NCBI GenBank assembly: GCA_014904985.1
Contig: MU129130.1
Span: 14,041-78,040, forward strand
From: Hydnum rufescens UP504
Taxonomy: Eukaryota; Basidiomycota; Agaricomycetes; Cantharellales; Hydnaceae
Length of the DNA stretch: 64,000 bases
Direction of reading: 5' to 3'
Position 1 is the stretch's first letter, and each line of letters starts with the position of its first letter. The position numbers were made by a program, and so were the translations under genes. The notes under the pieces were generated by a model. That model did not search any database. It worked only from the letters and a program-made list of their open reading frames with translations, and was not told the DNA's origin. Positions 40,811 to 53,740 of the stretch are shown piece by piece.

Positions 40811-43168
40811 ATGGCTCAAACATTCTTTACAAACCCACACAGTGGTGAAGCGATAAACTTCCGGATCAGTCCAGAGCTGGAACCATCCATCCGTTACGAC
40901 CTGAAGTCTCTCATAATCGTAAAAACCCTGTTCCTTTTCCACCTGCCATCTGTATATTGACGATGATGGCGGTGTTCCCCAGAGACATGGAGGGAAGGTG
41001 ATTCCTGCTCCAATGGAAGGATGCATTTACCTCATTGATCCCCGAAGCTACAAGCAAAGAAAATCGAAAGATGGGTTTGAATATATGGTGAGTACCGTTC
41101 CCGACAATGTCGGGTCAAGCTCTTCGAGATTTCTAATTATACAAATGTGTTCAGAGCTTTACCTTCGTTCGGGCCTGTATAGAGGGGACCAAGTGCATTC
41201 TCACTCTGCAAGAGATGACATCAGGCGATGGTGCTGTCCCATTCTTCATGGAGGATTATAAGCCTGTGCCGATGTTCTTGCATCAAACCATCGACGGTCC
41301 GTCTCGACGTGCACTTGAAATACGCATATAACAGTACGCATAGTTCTTCCCTACCATTTCATATCAGTGAACATTAGCCTCCAAACAGAAACATGGCGGT
41401 CGTCTGGTTAGGGAACCTAAAGATGCGAAAATTATATTAGTTGAGGACAGCGAAGGGGCGTTGCACAGATCACTCAACAAGGCCTATCAGGCCACCGAAT
41501 CCTATGTGGATACGCGCATTGGGTCGGTGAATGCATCGCAAAGAAGAAATTTGAGCCCACACCACAGCTTATCGTTCGCATGAGCGGAAAGCAGGATGGA
41601 GTAGCGTGCGTTCCCTCGTTATCATTCCAATCAGACAGTGATGGATGTGATCTTCAAATAGTGCCCGGCATTTCACTGCCGAAGAAGACTCACGTTTAAT
41701 GGCCTACATCGCGAAGCGGGTCCCTTTCATACAGGCTGGAGGGCGATCTGGGCGGAAGATTTACATCGAATTGACCGGAACGCTCGTTCATGAATACCCA
41801 TGGGCTGCGACGCACTCGTGGCAAGCCTGGAGAGACCATTATTGCAAGCAACGGGAGGATTTCGATTCGACTATAGAGAGATATTGTGGATGCCCATCCC
41901 CAACTCAGGTTCAACTATAATCCCGCTGATGCGTATCGAAGGAAGGGACTGCCCAAAGTTTACCGGCAATTGGGTATACCATGGCCCCCGACATCGACTC
42001 AGAGGTTGACGGTAGCGGCGAGGATTCCGAGGAGTCTTCTCAACCTAAGAGTAGAAAGCGCAGGTCGTCCAGGTTGGAAATACAATTCCCTATCTCCGAT
42101 GACGAGATGGACATTGATAACAAGGGTCCTATTCGCCCGAGGCGTAGGCTCCGAAGGGTGGTTCCCGAAACCGTTGGCAGCACGGATTCCGACGATGACG
42201 ACGATCAAGATGACGGCGCAGATGTAGATCAGCAGGAACCAGATACTGAGGCATCCAGCCTTTCCTCAGGTCATGCCCGCCTGGACGATCACCAGTCACA
42301 ATTTGAACCCATCAAAGAGGGAGACCCGAAGGACCAAGCCCAATGGGCGAAAATGAGCCATCGCAAGAATTCCGATCGTAGCTCTCACGAGCCCAGATCT
42401 GCGTTGCAGGATAGTGCGCTGCCGGGGGGTGGCAGCGATGAAGCACAAGGCGAGGAAGAACTGGCGAAATCCAGCACCTCGGGGTACGGCTCCATCACAC
42501 TCGCAGTATCCTCTGCCTGTCTTATGGATAGCTTTCAGGACAAAACGGGAAAACGCCAGTTCTCCCCAGCCAGCAAAACGCCATCGCACCATGATGAGTG
42601 GGGTGCCCTTGCCTAATTCTCACCACACTGTCTCCCAGTCCCATACAGAACTAGTGATTATCCATAGTGACAGTGATGAGTCAGAGATGGAAGGGCTTTC
42701 CGCTCAGCCTCCCATCAGGTGAGTATATTGAACTCGAGTTATCCGTGGTCCCTAGTTAATATCTTCACGTATTGAATTCAGTGGACTAGTGGCCGACGGG
42801 GACTGGGCCGAAGATCCCCTTCCTGATGCCAAACTAGCTCAAAGTAAGTCTGTAAGGAATTATAATGCTTTGCCGAAGAACCCTCAAGGAGCACCACGGT
42901 AGAATCTCGGCAAGCATCGGTCAACTCATCTCGGGCCCTTCGCTCCCGCGGACCTCTTCAAAATGTCGAGGCATTAGAGGAGTCTCGTGATGCTCTGAGC
43001 TACCCGGCTCCTAGCAGAGCGGCAGCCATCGATCATGAAGACGTCCCGGGTCCAGTGACGAGAGCCCGGTCACGTTCAAGGGCAAGATCTGCTGTGCCTG
43101 AAACGCGTGAGCCTCTCATTGATGGGAAACGCGGAGGATACAAGGGACTTGGACCAATCCAAGAATGA
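40811..43168 (+). CDS. rap1: Rap1-like telomere protein: two BRCT-like domains and a Rap1 Myb domain
   Basis: Starts MAQTFFTNPHSGEAINFRIS. An intron from about 40918 to 40986 joins SLII to RHGGKVIPAPMEGCIYLI, and SFTFVRACIEGTKCI ends a first BRCT-like unit (to about 41200). A second follows: FLHQTIDGPSRRALEIRI, HKHGGRLVREPKDAKIILVE, ECIAKKKFEPTP (to about 41570). Next is FTAEEDSRLMAYIAKRVPF with HSWQAWRDHYCK (about 41670-41850), which matches the Rap1/TERF2IP Myb fold (FTxEED...HSWQSxKDRY). The rest is acidic and Ser-rich, with basic patches (RKRRSSR, RPRRRLRR), ending GGYKGLGPIQE at 43168. One base seems missing near 41520, and one frame change falls near 41980. Rap1 acts in shelterin and telomere silencing; a role here is inferred from domain order. 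Confidence 0.75.
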
Positions 43169-43339
43169 TGATCGTTACTGGGCTGGGAATTTACCACGAA
43201 ATTCTACTTTTATCCTGTATATTGTGCTTGACCTCTATCTTTGTGTATATTTTCCCATAATCTCCGAGGCAACGATTATTGAATAACAGGAGACCAGCTG
43301 AGTACAGATGGCTCACGTGTATTTCGCGTATTGCTCGCG

Positions 43340-45652
43340 ATGGTTTCTTCGCTCCTTGCTAGCGCGTTATCTGATCCCACCACAACTCTCAAGGCATTGT
43401 ATGCGAGCCATCGCGAGAGTGAGGACTTTCCTCACGTCGTCTCTGAATATTTTCGCTCCATATTCTCTGCGGACAGTGATTTGCACCAAGTACGATCATC
43501 TGCGCGTCTGGAAAGCTATTATTGTTGATCGACTTGGGACCCAAATGTGCAGATTCATGATCTCTATGCTCATAAAGGGATACCCTTACGCGTGTTGGCC
43601 CAGAATCGTCCCCTTGTTCGCTTTCGAGCCATGGTGCAATCTTATGAACATGAGGTCTATCGATCCGTCCTTCCCCACGGACAACTTGGAGGCTGGGGTC
43701 TTGCTGAGGACTATCAAGGAGACGAAGTCGATGACGACCGTCTAATTAGTTCATTGGGAGATCGCACTTCTGCGTGGTGTGTCAGCGTACCTGGGGAGTC
43801 TTCCTGGGTCGTGGAGGCATGTCATTTCACTCTTCAAAGGGCTCTCTGTGGAGCTTAAACTGTATTCACTGATAGGAATTATGTGGTGAAGATGAAGGCA
43901 CAGGTACAGGTGTGTTGCAACACCTTAGACTCAGCATCCCCCGAAAATTGTGGGCCTATATGCAGATTTACCAGTCTCCACAGGTGTATCTAGGACGACA
44001 TCGGATGTTAAATCTCATAAATTTCCGATCAAGGGGAAAGAGCATTTGGGATTAATGTCAAGGTTCTAGTAGCAATGCTGATTGTTTGCGTGGATAACGA
44101 AGTTTCTCACCCAAGTAATGCGCAGATATGTGGCAGTTCGGACGATACGCTCAAACTTACAGATGTCTACACTTTCATTGGGATTCTATGCGTTTCTCCG
44201 TCCGTATTCTCTCTCGTCGCATCGCAATTGAATTATGCACTGACTCAGAACCTCGGAAGTGCCACTTCTCTCCATGATGGCAACCAAGATAATGTCCCCA
44301 CCCTCCATGTGCTGTTTTCTTATCCACATCCCCCGACTATAGTCAGATTTCCGTATCCAATGCAATCTGCGCTGCCCACAGAAGTCACTCAATATAATAT
44401 GCAGGAGACTGAAGGGCCTCCTGGTAGCCAAGCACTGACGGACATAAGGTCAGAACTCATCGACTGGCTGGCCACTGAAGGCTTAGCCGGGGACCGCGAA
44501 GCGGCGCAGTGGATTCTACTGCTCGCGGGGCCAGAGTGTGAGTGTCGCGGTATATTTAATTGCAGCATACTCATTTCGACAGAAAGTCACTCTCGAACAC
44601 CCCCAATTCTTCCCTTATCGGTTGCACTCTCCTCGTTTCCGCCACCACCATCAACACCGTCGACCTCGGCAAAGATGCCTGTTCTGGAGCCCACATTGAA
44701 CTCATGTTCTTTCTCTCATTTTGTCGAATGTGGTCCATCTTCCGTTGTCGATTTCATTCCTGAACGACACATCATTCTTGCCAAAGAGTATAGAAGAAGA
44801 CCTACACAGCGGTTTTCTTCAGCTTCCCCGAGGGACCACAGTGCTAGTCTCTGATGGTGCAGTCTCAGAGGGAACACTGAATAACAGTGCGAAATCAGGC
44901 GCTTTTTCGGTCTCTACGGAACGAACTCACACTCACACTTTATAGCCGGAGTCCTCAACGTGCAAGCGCTCAAACAGTGCATATCTCTCAAACAATCGCG
45001 TATTCTTTCCCATACAGTCGATTTCACCTTCAACACGGAGCTAACTTTCCTGGTATTGACACAAGATAAAAAGTCGCCCTTTGTGGAGGTAACGTATTTC
45101 CCAGGACGCGACGTGCAAATCACTATAAACTGTATGACCATTGCAGACCGACGTGAATGTACCACTCCGACCGACTCTTGAATCATCAAGATTCGCTTTA
45201 TACAAAGCAGCAGATCGAATTCGTCTTCCCGCTCCGGAAAAGCTCAGGCGCTTCCGCGAACTGATTGGCGGCGCAAAGACAGGGAAGGTCACAGTGGGAG
45301 ACGATGTCTCCGAAGTGCGTAGATGTCAGCGTCAGCAAGCCTGTCCAATTTTGATCAAGGTATCTTTGCAGTATATTCAAACCGATTTCGTTCGACAGCG
45401 ACAACAAGTGCAGGGCATTAATTCTGACGACTTGGTATTACGCATGTCCGTTGCTAGGTAAGAATCGCATGGTCTTCGGCTACATGTTCCCTTGACAGAA
45501 AGACATCGCTCTTCAGGTTGATGACTCTGTCCTTCCATGAGCTGGAGATGACGAAGGACACTTGGGAAAAGACTAAAGCTCTAGATAATAACGAAAGCGA
45601 GGATTTCTGGTGTTCATCCCCCATCTGCTTGATTATTCGCCTTGCCGTCTAA
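43340..45652 (+). CDS. MCMBP: MCM-binding protein (MCMBP/ETG1 family)
   Basis: Partner of MCM2-7 that promotes assembly and unloading of MCM complexes. It starts MVSSLLASALSDPTTTLKAL at 43340. Exon 2 joins DLHQ to IHDLYAHKGIPLRVL, then RPLVRFRAMVQ, matching the conserved NSLVxFRCMVQD. Later exons give KLTDVYTFIGIL, VLFSYPHPP, ELIDWLATEGLAGDREAAQWILLLAG (split here), then a C-terminal part with DFIPERHIILAKEY, LHSGFLQLPRGTTVLVSDG, VLNVQALKQCI and VDFTFNTELTFLVLT. It ends IIRLAV at 45652. The gapped NTPase-like fold of the family lacks catalytic motifs, and none is seen here. Its stop codon lies only 26 bp from that of the convergent ABC transporter. Confidence 0.88.
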
Positions 45653-45678
45653 ATTAATTCTGTACTAAATGGATTCCC

Positions 45679-48600
45679 CTATGCGCCACTCGCTGCCCTC
45701 AAAGCATCTGCTTCGAGGTGATCGAACTCTCCACTCTTCAGACACATGTTTCTGAAGACCCATCTCGCTTCTGAATCAAATTCGCAGGGGTGTCGAATTC
45801 AACGATACGCCCTGCATCCATGACAATCAACCGATCGTAATCGATCACTGTTCGCTGTAAACCCGTCTCCTACTCAGATCATCGAATCACCACTGTACGA
45901 GATAAGAATTTACCAGGCGATGCGCGATTGTGATCAACAAGTTGTGTCTGAATTCTTCGCGTATTGCGGTCTGGATCTTGGCATCCGTTTCGAAATCAAT
46001 CGAGCTCTGTCACAGAGAAATCACTTAGATGCGGCTGAGCATAGAAGACGGTATTTCTCACCGTAGCTTCATCCTACAGAAATAAAGACAGAAGACATGG
46101 TCAATCTAAGATACATGTACGTCTGCATCCACACACCATAATAACTATTGCGCTTTGCCTGGGGTTTTGGCTTAGTATTCATATTGCCCCGGACTTGTGA
46201 GCGTACCCAATCATACCTCAATAGTGCTCTTGCCATGGCAATAAGCTTGATTTAAACGTTAGCAAGAGGTAAGCCGGGAGAATCAATAGCGACATACTTG
46301 TCTCTGTCCTTGGCTAAAATTCAATCCCCCGGCACTCACTTGCGTGTCCAAATTTATGGACATTTTCGGATCGTTTTCTTCGCTTAAAGTCGCAAGCAGG
46401 GAGTCCGGAACATCAGGAAGAAGCGGCGACGTCTCTCCAGGCATAGTCTCATCATTTTCTTGTATTGAAGGAACTGGCGAGGGCACACGAGTAGAGGCGT
46501 GAGATGACTTGCGGGAGGTGTATTCACTGAGGGAGATAAGCTGAACTCGGAACAGCGCATCCAAGAGTTCCTCATCCGTACGTTCCGAAAAGGGATCTAG
46601 GTTCTGGCGGATTGACCCAGAGAACAAAACCTACAGAGAACGTAGTCAGGGGGGGAATATTCTTCCGCTACATTCAGACTTACTGCCTCCTGTGGAATGA
46701 TAGTCTTCATCATGACAGACTACAGGTTAGCGACGTTGATAGTAAGAAGAATCAAAGCACTAACGAGCCGCGAACGTAGGTCTTGTAAGCCGATGGTAGT
46801 AATATCGATACCATCGATGATTATTTTGCCACGGGCTGGTTCGACGAATCGGAGAAATGCCATGGCTAGTGTCGATTTCCCAGAGCCAGTCCGCCCGATA
46901 AGACCAACGCGTTCCCCACCTCGAAGAGCAAAGGACACTCCATTAATAACGGGTTCGAGTTCAGGTGCATATTTAATTGAAAGGTCTTCGACTTGGATCA
47001 ATTCGGCTCCAGAGCTTGAAGGCCAAAACGCTGGAGGACGACTTGACTCGATGACCGCAGCAGGCTCCTGTGGGATATCGAGGTATTCGACCACGCGTTC
47101 CACGGCGTTTATGTCTGGAGACGAAGCGTAAAGATACACAGAGAGCGAAAAATGAGCAGTGTAGCGCACCCATCTCGAGTTGTGTGCACATTCGACACGT
47201 CCAATAAGCGCCTATTTCGAATGTCAGGAAAGGGAAACCGCAGACATCTAACATCACACACAGGATGTAAATGTCATTGCGCTTGTAATTGTAAGACCTA
47301 TAACGATGAACCACGTTCAACTTGTTATAGAACATCCTACAGGGGAGGATCGTACCTGCAGTTCCTGCGTCCACTGCTCCAGACAAAGCAAATATTGTGG
47401 TCAATAAGATGCTGACTGCTGATAAGAAATCAAAGTGCAGGAGGAGATATCGATTGAGCATCCAGTAAGTGTACCACATTTTGGTTGTCGTGTTCAGCTA
47501 GACGTTTAATCGCGAAGCATGAGAAGTGTAGCGGCATATCGAACACAGGACATACTTTATTATGTAGAACATCAAAGAACCTGGTCTCGGCAGAGTAGGC
47601 CCTATTTGACGCGCATTCCCTCTATAACAAGAAAATCCAATAGTGTGAAGCATCGCACCTGACTGTGACTATCCCATCCAGCAGTTCGCCGAAAGAGGCA
47701 AAGATTGGTGAACGTGTGATGCTCTCCATGCGCCGCAAGTCTCGCCCAGTTTGGATGTACCCAAGGGAAAGGTTATAGTAGAAGTACCCTTTAGTGTCAC
47801 AATCAGTCCCACTGCCAGTCAAGAAAGCCCACAGACAGCATACCAACGACGCAAGCCGCCGGCAAGAATGCAGGGAGGACCACGGCCACAGTTAGGATCG
47901 CGGCGATGAAAGCGGCAACCCATGTCGTAGTGGACCGAATCGACGCACTGTTTTGAAAGCAACATTACTATGGAACGTTATGGTGGTGAGGGACTACGTT
48001 GCCTAATAGAGTAGTCGATGGTCACGATGTCACTGCCAAAACGATTGAGAATCCGACCTGCCGGAACATCTTAGGTTTAGCCACCAATAAGGAGAGACTG
48101 GGACGCACCGAGAGGGGTGGTATCGAACCTTCAGAGATTTCAATGTTAGGTCTACCACATTGCAGTAAATTGAATAAACGATTCAAATCACCATCTCATG
48201 GGCGCCCGTACAACAGTAACGAGCAAGGATGTGAATAATCGCCTGAGTTATGAGATAAGCTGGTTTCTATCCCCGGGAATTTAGAAAAATTCCGTACTTG
48301 GATGCGTAATATGCCCCAGCATATTGCACTACGGTATTTATCGCGCTAAGGAGGGTCCCCACGAGGGCGATTGATGCATATACGAGAACGTAGAACATTG
48401 GATTACTGTGTGCAGAGGGCAATGTCTCGGCTGAGACATCGTTCCCTGGCATTGGCAGAGGAAGGGAATGAAAAATGGGCTCTTCCTGTGCGTGCTGCTG
48501 AAAGAGTGACAGAAAACGCGATACCAGGGCACTTTGGACTTCGTATGCTAGACCCCATTGCCTGATCCAGAGCTTCTCCCCAATTGAACTAGAACGGCAG

Positions 48601-51600
48601 ATTCAGTGTGTCGCTCTGGAGATAATATCAAACGCATGAATGCTAACTTTAAAGAATAGAGCACGGTCACAAGCAAGACAAAGGACCAGACAGAGTATGT
48701 GCATGCTTTGAGGTAAGTTCGATAGACAACCCATTTAACGTTCCCACTAGCACGGGCCTCGTCTTCCACCAGCTGCCGAGCCCTTTTCTTCTTGACCCGA
48801 AGAAGGGTTTTCGCATAGGTATTATCATCGCTTTGTGCGATAGCCTCCGCCACGCGCACGGGGCTTTGGACGTCGGTTAAGGAATGGGCCTCGTCAAGCA
48901 TGATGGCATTAAGAAGGCCCTGGGAGCGCAATTCCCCGACGCTCCCCTGAAGATCGATTCGCCCGTCGAGCAAGCGAACAATATATTGAGCTCCATTGAG
49001 GACGAGGTCGAGATGATGCGTCACTAGCTGTGGCGAAGTTCATATCATTGAGAAGAAATCGAACGAACACGGATAGATGGCACGCTTACTACTACAGTAC
49101 GATTTGCCATTAGAGGCCCATGAAACAGCTTGTCCCATAAATGACGAGCCGTATGGCTGTCGACTGATTAACGTTGGAGGTTGTCAACGAGGAGCTCTCC
49201 TTGGATAAGTCAAAAATCATACCGGCGGCAAAAATATCGTCCAGTAAGACATTCTTTGTATAACTGTATGCGGCCCTCGCCAATGCAACTCTTACCAGAG
49301 GTGACGGGAAACCATTTCAGTTGAGTACCATTACCTCGATATCTCAATAGAACACACACCTGGCCTTCTGGCCGCCGGAGAGCGTTACTCCACGAGCCCC
49401 GATCTCAGTCTCGTCTCCATCTTCTAGGATAGCAAGATCCGGATTGAGTGCACAGCACTCCAGGACGAGCTCGTACCGATCTCGATTATAGGGCGATCCA
49501 AAGAGAATGTTGTCTCGAATAGACAAGTGCTGTAACCCTTGAGAATCACCGATATCGGACAAGATATATAAGGAGGGGAGAAACAGCCGCTTACAAGGAG
49601 TCTGTGCACAATAACTAATCGAATTAGACAATCCGTTCTCGTCCACACGCGTGGGGTCCTTTGGAAGGAACAGGCGCCCTCCAGGGACCAGAGTGAGTTC
49701 CCCTAGAAGAGCCAAGAGCAAGGCGCTCTTTCCCGATGCTGTGGGCCCTGAAGGAGCCATAGGGAGATTCTGATCAGTAAAGGAGAATATTCCTACGCGG
49801 CCTGCATTTCTCACCTGTGACAACTGTCAGTTTCCCTGGCGGAAACATTAACGATATGTTGGTAAGCTCAAATTTGGGCTCATCATGCGAGCCTCTCGCA
49901 TCATGGGCACCCCCATTGCCATCGCGCGACGTTGAATTCGACTCCGCCCAACGGAATGTCGCCCCTCGACTCCTAGGCGATCGTCGTCTTGAAGCGAGGG
50001 ACCGTTGACGTCCCGTTTGAGACTAGAGACCTCTGGCGGAACCTCTTCTTCCCCCAGGAACGCCTCGATACGCTTCAAGGCGACGGAGGCTTGAAGACCT
50101 TGGACAATGAAACTTGGGATCACGTTCAGTGGCATTTTAAGCCTTAAAAATTGGGGAGATGTCAGGAGGATGAGGCCGAAACGTGGAGAATGCACATTCA
50201 CATATTGAAGAGAGCAATCGCGGTAAACGCGACCGGTACAGATAACTGCTTTCTAATATACGGAAAATTGGATATCAGCAGCAGATATTAGGGAAGAGAT
50301 AATTGATACTTACCCCTGGATCACGGTATACGTAAGAAAGGAAACAATTGAGACCAAAACAGGTGCCACGCTCCATCTAGTAAAGATGTTTCAGGTTTGA
50401 GATGGAAGGATATTGATGCGCAAGATAGAGGTACTGTACAGGAGTGAGAACATTATCGAATTGGCCCGCTCTTTACGCGAAGATTTCCAGAACCGTTAAG
50501 CTTATACACGCTATTTATATATGATTTAAGCGTACCTCTGATCACGAAGCCCAGTTCCTTCCCTCTGGCAACCTGAACACGCTCAATGAATTGCTCTTCC
50601 CAAGCAAAGAATTTGATGAATTTAACCGCTACCAAGGGCGAAGAGGATGAGCATCTGCCAATTCTGCAACATCTTTGGGTAATTCACCGCTCATAAGTTC
50701 ATTCAGTATTCCCATGCGGACGTCCCGGGCGGCCAGCAGTTCCTTGTTGATCTGGTAAGGAAATTGGGTATGAGTCGCAAGAAATAGTACGTGAATCATT
50801 GAACGTGCCTTTACGCCTCGTTTCGACAAAAAGTGATTCAGTGGAGAAGAAAGGACGAGAACGAAAAATCCAACAAAGGCTGCCCAACCGAGCAAACTAC
50901 ATTAAGAATTGAAGGATGCTATCAGCAAGTTGACTCTCACGAAAAATGGCCGGACGCAGACCTGTAGAGAAAAGCGGCGGCAATGATGATCTCGAAAGGA
51001 GCTCCATAGAGGAAATAGGCGGAGGCCACGAATCCTGCAACACGGTTGCTGTCCCCGCTCATCAAGTTGACGACTTTCCCTATGTCGGCCTCAGCGGAAG
51101 TACCCTTTTTCTTTTTTCCCCCGCTCTTGTTACTTTTCTTCTGCATCTCTCGCATCTTCTCATCGACAGTCGGAGAAAGGATTCCCGATAGATCACGTCG
51201 TTTTAAAGCCTTGTCATAAACAGAAGCCATGAGCTCCAATCGCGTTCGGGCTGCAGCACGTCTCCCGTAATAGAGATGCTGGGCATCGAACTGAGCCTTG
51301 ATAATAAGGCAGATGAATGCGAGGCCGGCATATATGTATCCTCTGGAACGAACTTCAGGATCCGGACTATCGAAGGCGTTTAATATTTGATTCAGCAAGA
51401 ATGGGGCCGCATAATTGAAGAATACCGATACAAGGGTCAACGAAAAGTCAAGCTGGATCGGAATCATTCAGCAGGTGGGAGCCCATAGATAGTAATAGGA
51501 ACAATGTAACGCACGAAGAGGTCGAGGCGATTGGCAATCAGGAGCTTTCGGAGGAGCGAATCACTCTGGATTGAATTGAATTTAGTGAACACAGGTTTCG

Positions 51601-52542
51601 ACTGCGTCACGATGCTGAGATTGTATATATCGTCCTCGTGTAACATTCGAGACTTTCCCTGCATGCTCGATGTAATCAGCTGGTATTATGATGATAAATC
51701 ATGTATGCCTCAGCCCACCTCCGCTATCAAAGGCTCCATCCACGAGAACGATATCCAGCTCCATAGGGTTGTGGCATCCTCTGGAGTGGAGGTGGAAGCC
51801 CCATCATCTTTCTCCGAAATTGACGACACGAACAGAGGTGTCCCCAGGATAGCGACGAGAAGGATGAAGGATACGACGATTTTGGATGCAAGAATCGACA
51901 TCGGGATCCAGGATGGAGGGTCAAGACCAAGAACAAACTTATTATAGGTTATTGTGGTGATTTCCGCGGTAGAGAAGATGAACTGAACGAGATAAAGAGT
52001 GAAGAGATCGAACGGGGTTGTCGATATTGTTCGAGCAACTGGTCGGACAGCCCCATACAGCCAAACCGTTCCTTGGACAAAAGGGTAAAAGAGCTCAATT
52101 AATGGGCTTTCGGGTCGGGCCACGACAGTATAACAGCCGTAAGCAATCCAAGCCAGAGACTCGACTAAAGGGAAAATAACGAGGACGGTGGATCTCCAAA
52201 CAGATATTCCATGGCGTACATCTGGAGTGGATTCGGGTGCCGTTAATCCAGTGGCAGCCCGTAAGCCTTCCTCTGCTTCTGAAAGAGTAAGAAAAGGTTG
52301 AAATGGGTATCCGATGGTCTGCAAGGCCCTGTGGACGATTCTGGGATAACGAATGGGTAGCGATACCGATATATAAATGAATACTAAGATTGCGGGGACG
52401 AGACTGCTCCAAAATGACCGCACACAAGGGCTCTGCACATCCTACATAGAATGAGATATTCATTACACCAATCAGCGACTCGTTCCCTCCCTGTACTCAC
52501 CGAGAGTGGAACATCGCAAAACGGCATGGTTGAGGCAACCAT
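45679..52542 (-). CDS. ABC transporter, subfamily C (MRP type, Ybt1-like)
   Basis: Full-size exporter, probably vacuolar, for organic anions or conjugates. The start is MVASTMPFCDVPLS; after an intron, DVQSPCVRSFWSSL opens a membrane domain 0 of about five helices (52430-51950). TMD1 lies at 51470-50150. NBD1 has Walker A GPTASGKSALL (49745), signature LSGGQKAR (49360), a Walker-B/D-loop remnant LLDDIFAA and VTHHLDLVL (49020). TMD2 runs 48700-47500. NBD2 has GRTGSGKSTL (46885), SFSGSIRQNLDPF-type Q-loop text (LFSGSIRQNLDPF) with a long acidic insert after it, and FSQGQRQ (46300). NBD1 has Asp-Asp where NBD2-type ATPases have Asp-Glu, normal for ABCC. The end is read as LKSGEFDHLEADALRAASGA with the stop at 45679, if one G is restored near 45764; otherwise a stop falls at 45738. 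Confidence 0.88.
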
Positions 52543-53740
52543 GCACACTCAGAGAAAAGAAAGATCCCACTTGGGAAACAGTTTTCCGCCGGAATCAAAT
52601 TCTACGTTCCCCGCATGTACTGTAGCTGTTCGCGAAACAATTTATTTATATCCCCACCCCCATCCAACTGCAAGGAACGAGATGAGAAAACCTGACACGG
52701 GCCTATGCAAGCGACGCCTCTGTTTCCCCCAGTTCCTGCGCAAGGTATCCTCCTAGTTCTACTGTATGCGCAAATCTCACCTGATCTACTTTCATGGGTG
52801 AGAATTGCAGCCTCACGTGCAACCTCGGTAAAGATAGTAGTAGTAGTAGTACTACAGTAGGCCAAACGTGGCAATAACTAGGTCGTCAACTTTTCGGATA
52901 GTATTCGTGCAGGCAAAAGGAGGTGATTTTTATCTGCAAGAAGCGAGGGACTCGAGGGATATTGATGTCGTGGGCACATGGGTATTACTCTATTTGCAGG
53001 TGGATATATACCGGGCAACAAGACCAAAATCAATTGACCAGAGATATCCCAAGCTGGCGCATGCGTTGCCCCACTCAAAAATACGGACACATGCAATTCC
53101 CCTCCGAAATGGCGTGAGGTGTCCGGTACATACTAAACTGCGTGGAGGAATTCACTGCAACTGAGGCGCACCGTCTATCTGAAACCGAAGCAGGCTTTTC
53201 GAGCAATCAGACAGCGTACCGTTTACTTTCTGACTCTTTTTCAATCAAGGAGTGCGTTATGGAGCAGCTTGCCATTGGCCACACCCTTGCTTTGATAACA
53301 ACGTTCAGACCGATCTAGTCATGCCTAGGCCGGATACTTTGGGTCACGAATTCACGACGACACGAAGCTTGTGGAAACAGCATCTCGAGAACACCACTGA
53401 ACGCTTATAGGTCCCAAGATCGACCAAAATATTGGAGTAAGTGCCTAGCTCTACGTTTTGGAATTGGAAACGAAAGCAATGGGGAACATTAGATGGGCCA
53501 TTCCATCCGGTACCGTCGCAGAAGACTGCTGAAAGAGCAGTCCCTCAGAAAGGAGCGGACAAATCAAGCAGATCTCTTTGAAGAACCTCGTAGGACCTTC
53601 CAAAGTGTTCTATTTGACCTCGTAGGCCCAGGACAAAAGCGTCAGGCAGCCAAATCTTTGGGTCTGAGTGACCCCAGTACGTGCAGATGTTTTAGCAGGG
53701 TAACAGGACGCCGGAAGCAAACCCTAATCTGGCATCTATC
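52543..53740. other. 1.2-kb intergenic between divergent ABC and ALDH genes
   Basis: Contains a (TAG)n microsatellite at about 52836-52852. Frames at 52868-53164 and 53493-53786 have no recognisable family. Presumed to hold both promoters. Confidence 0.45.
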
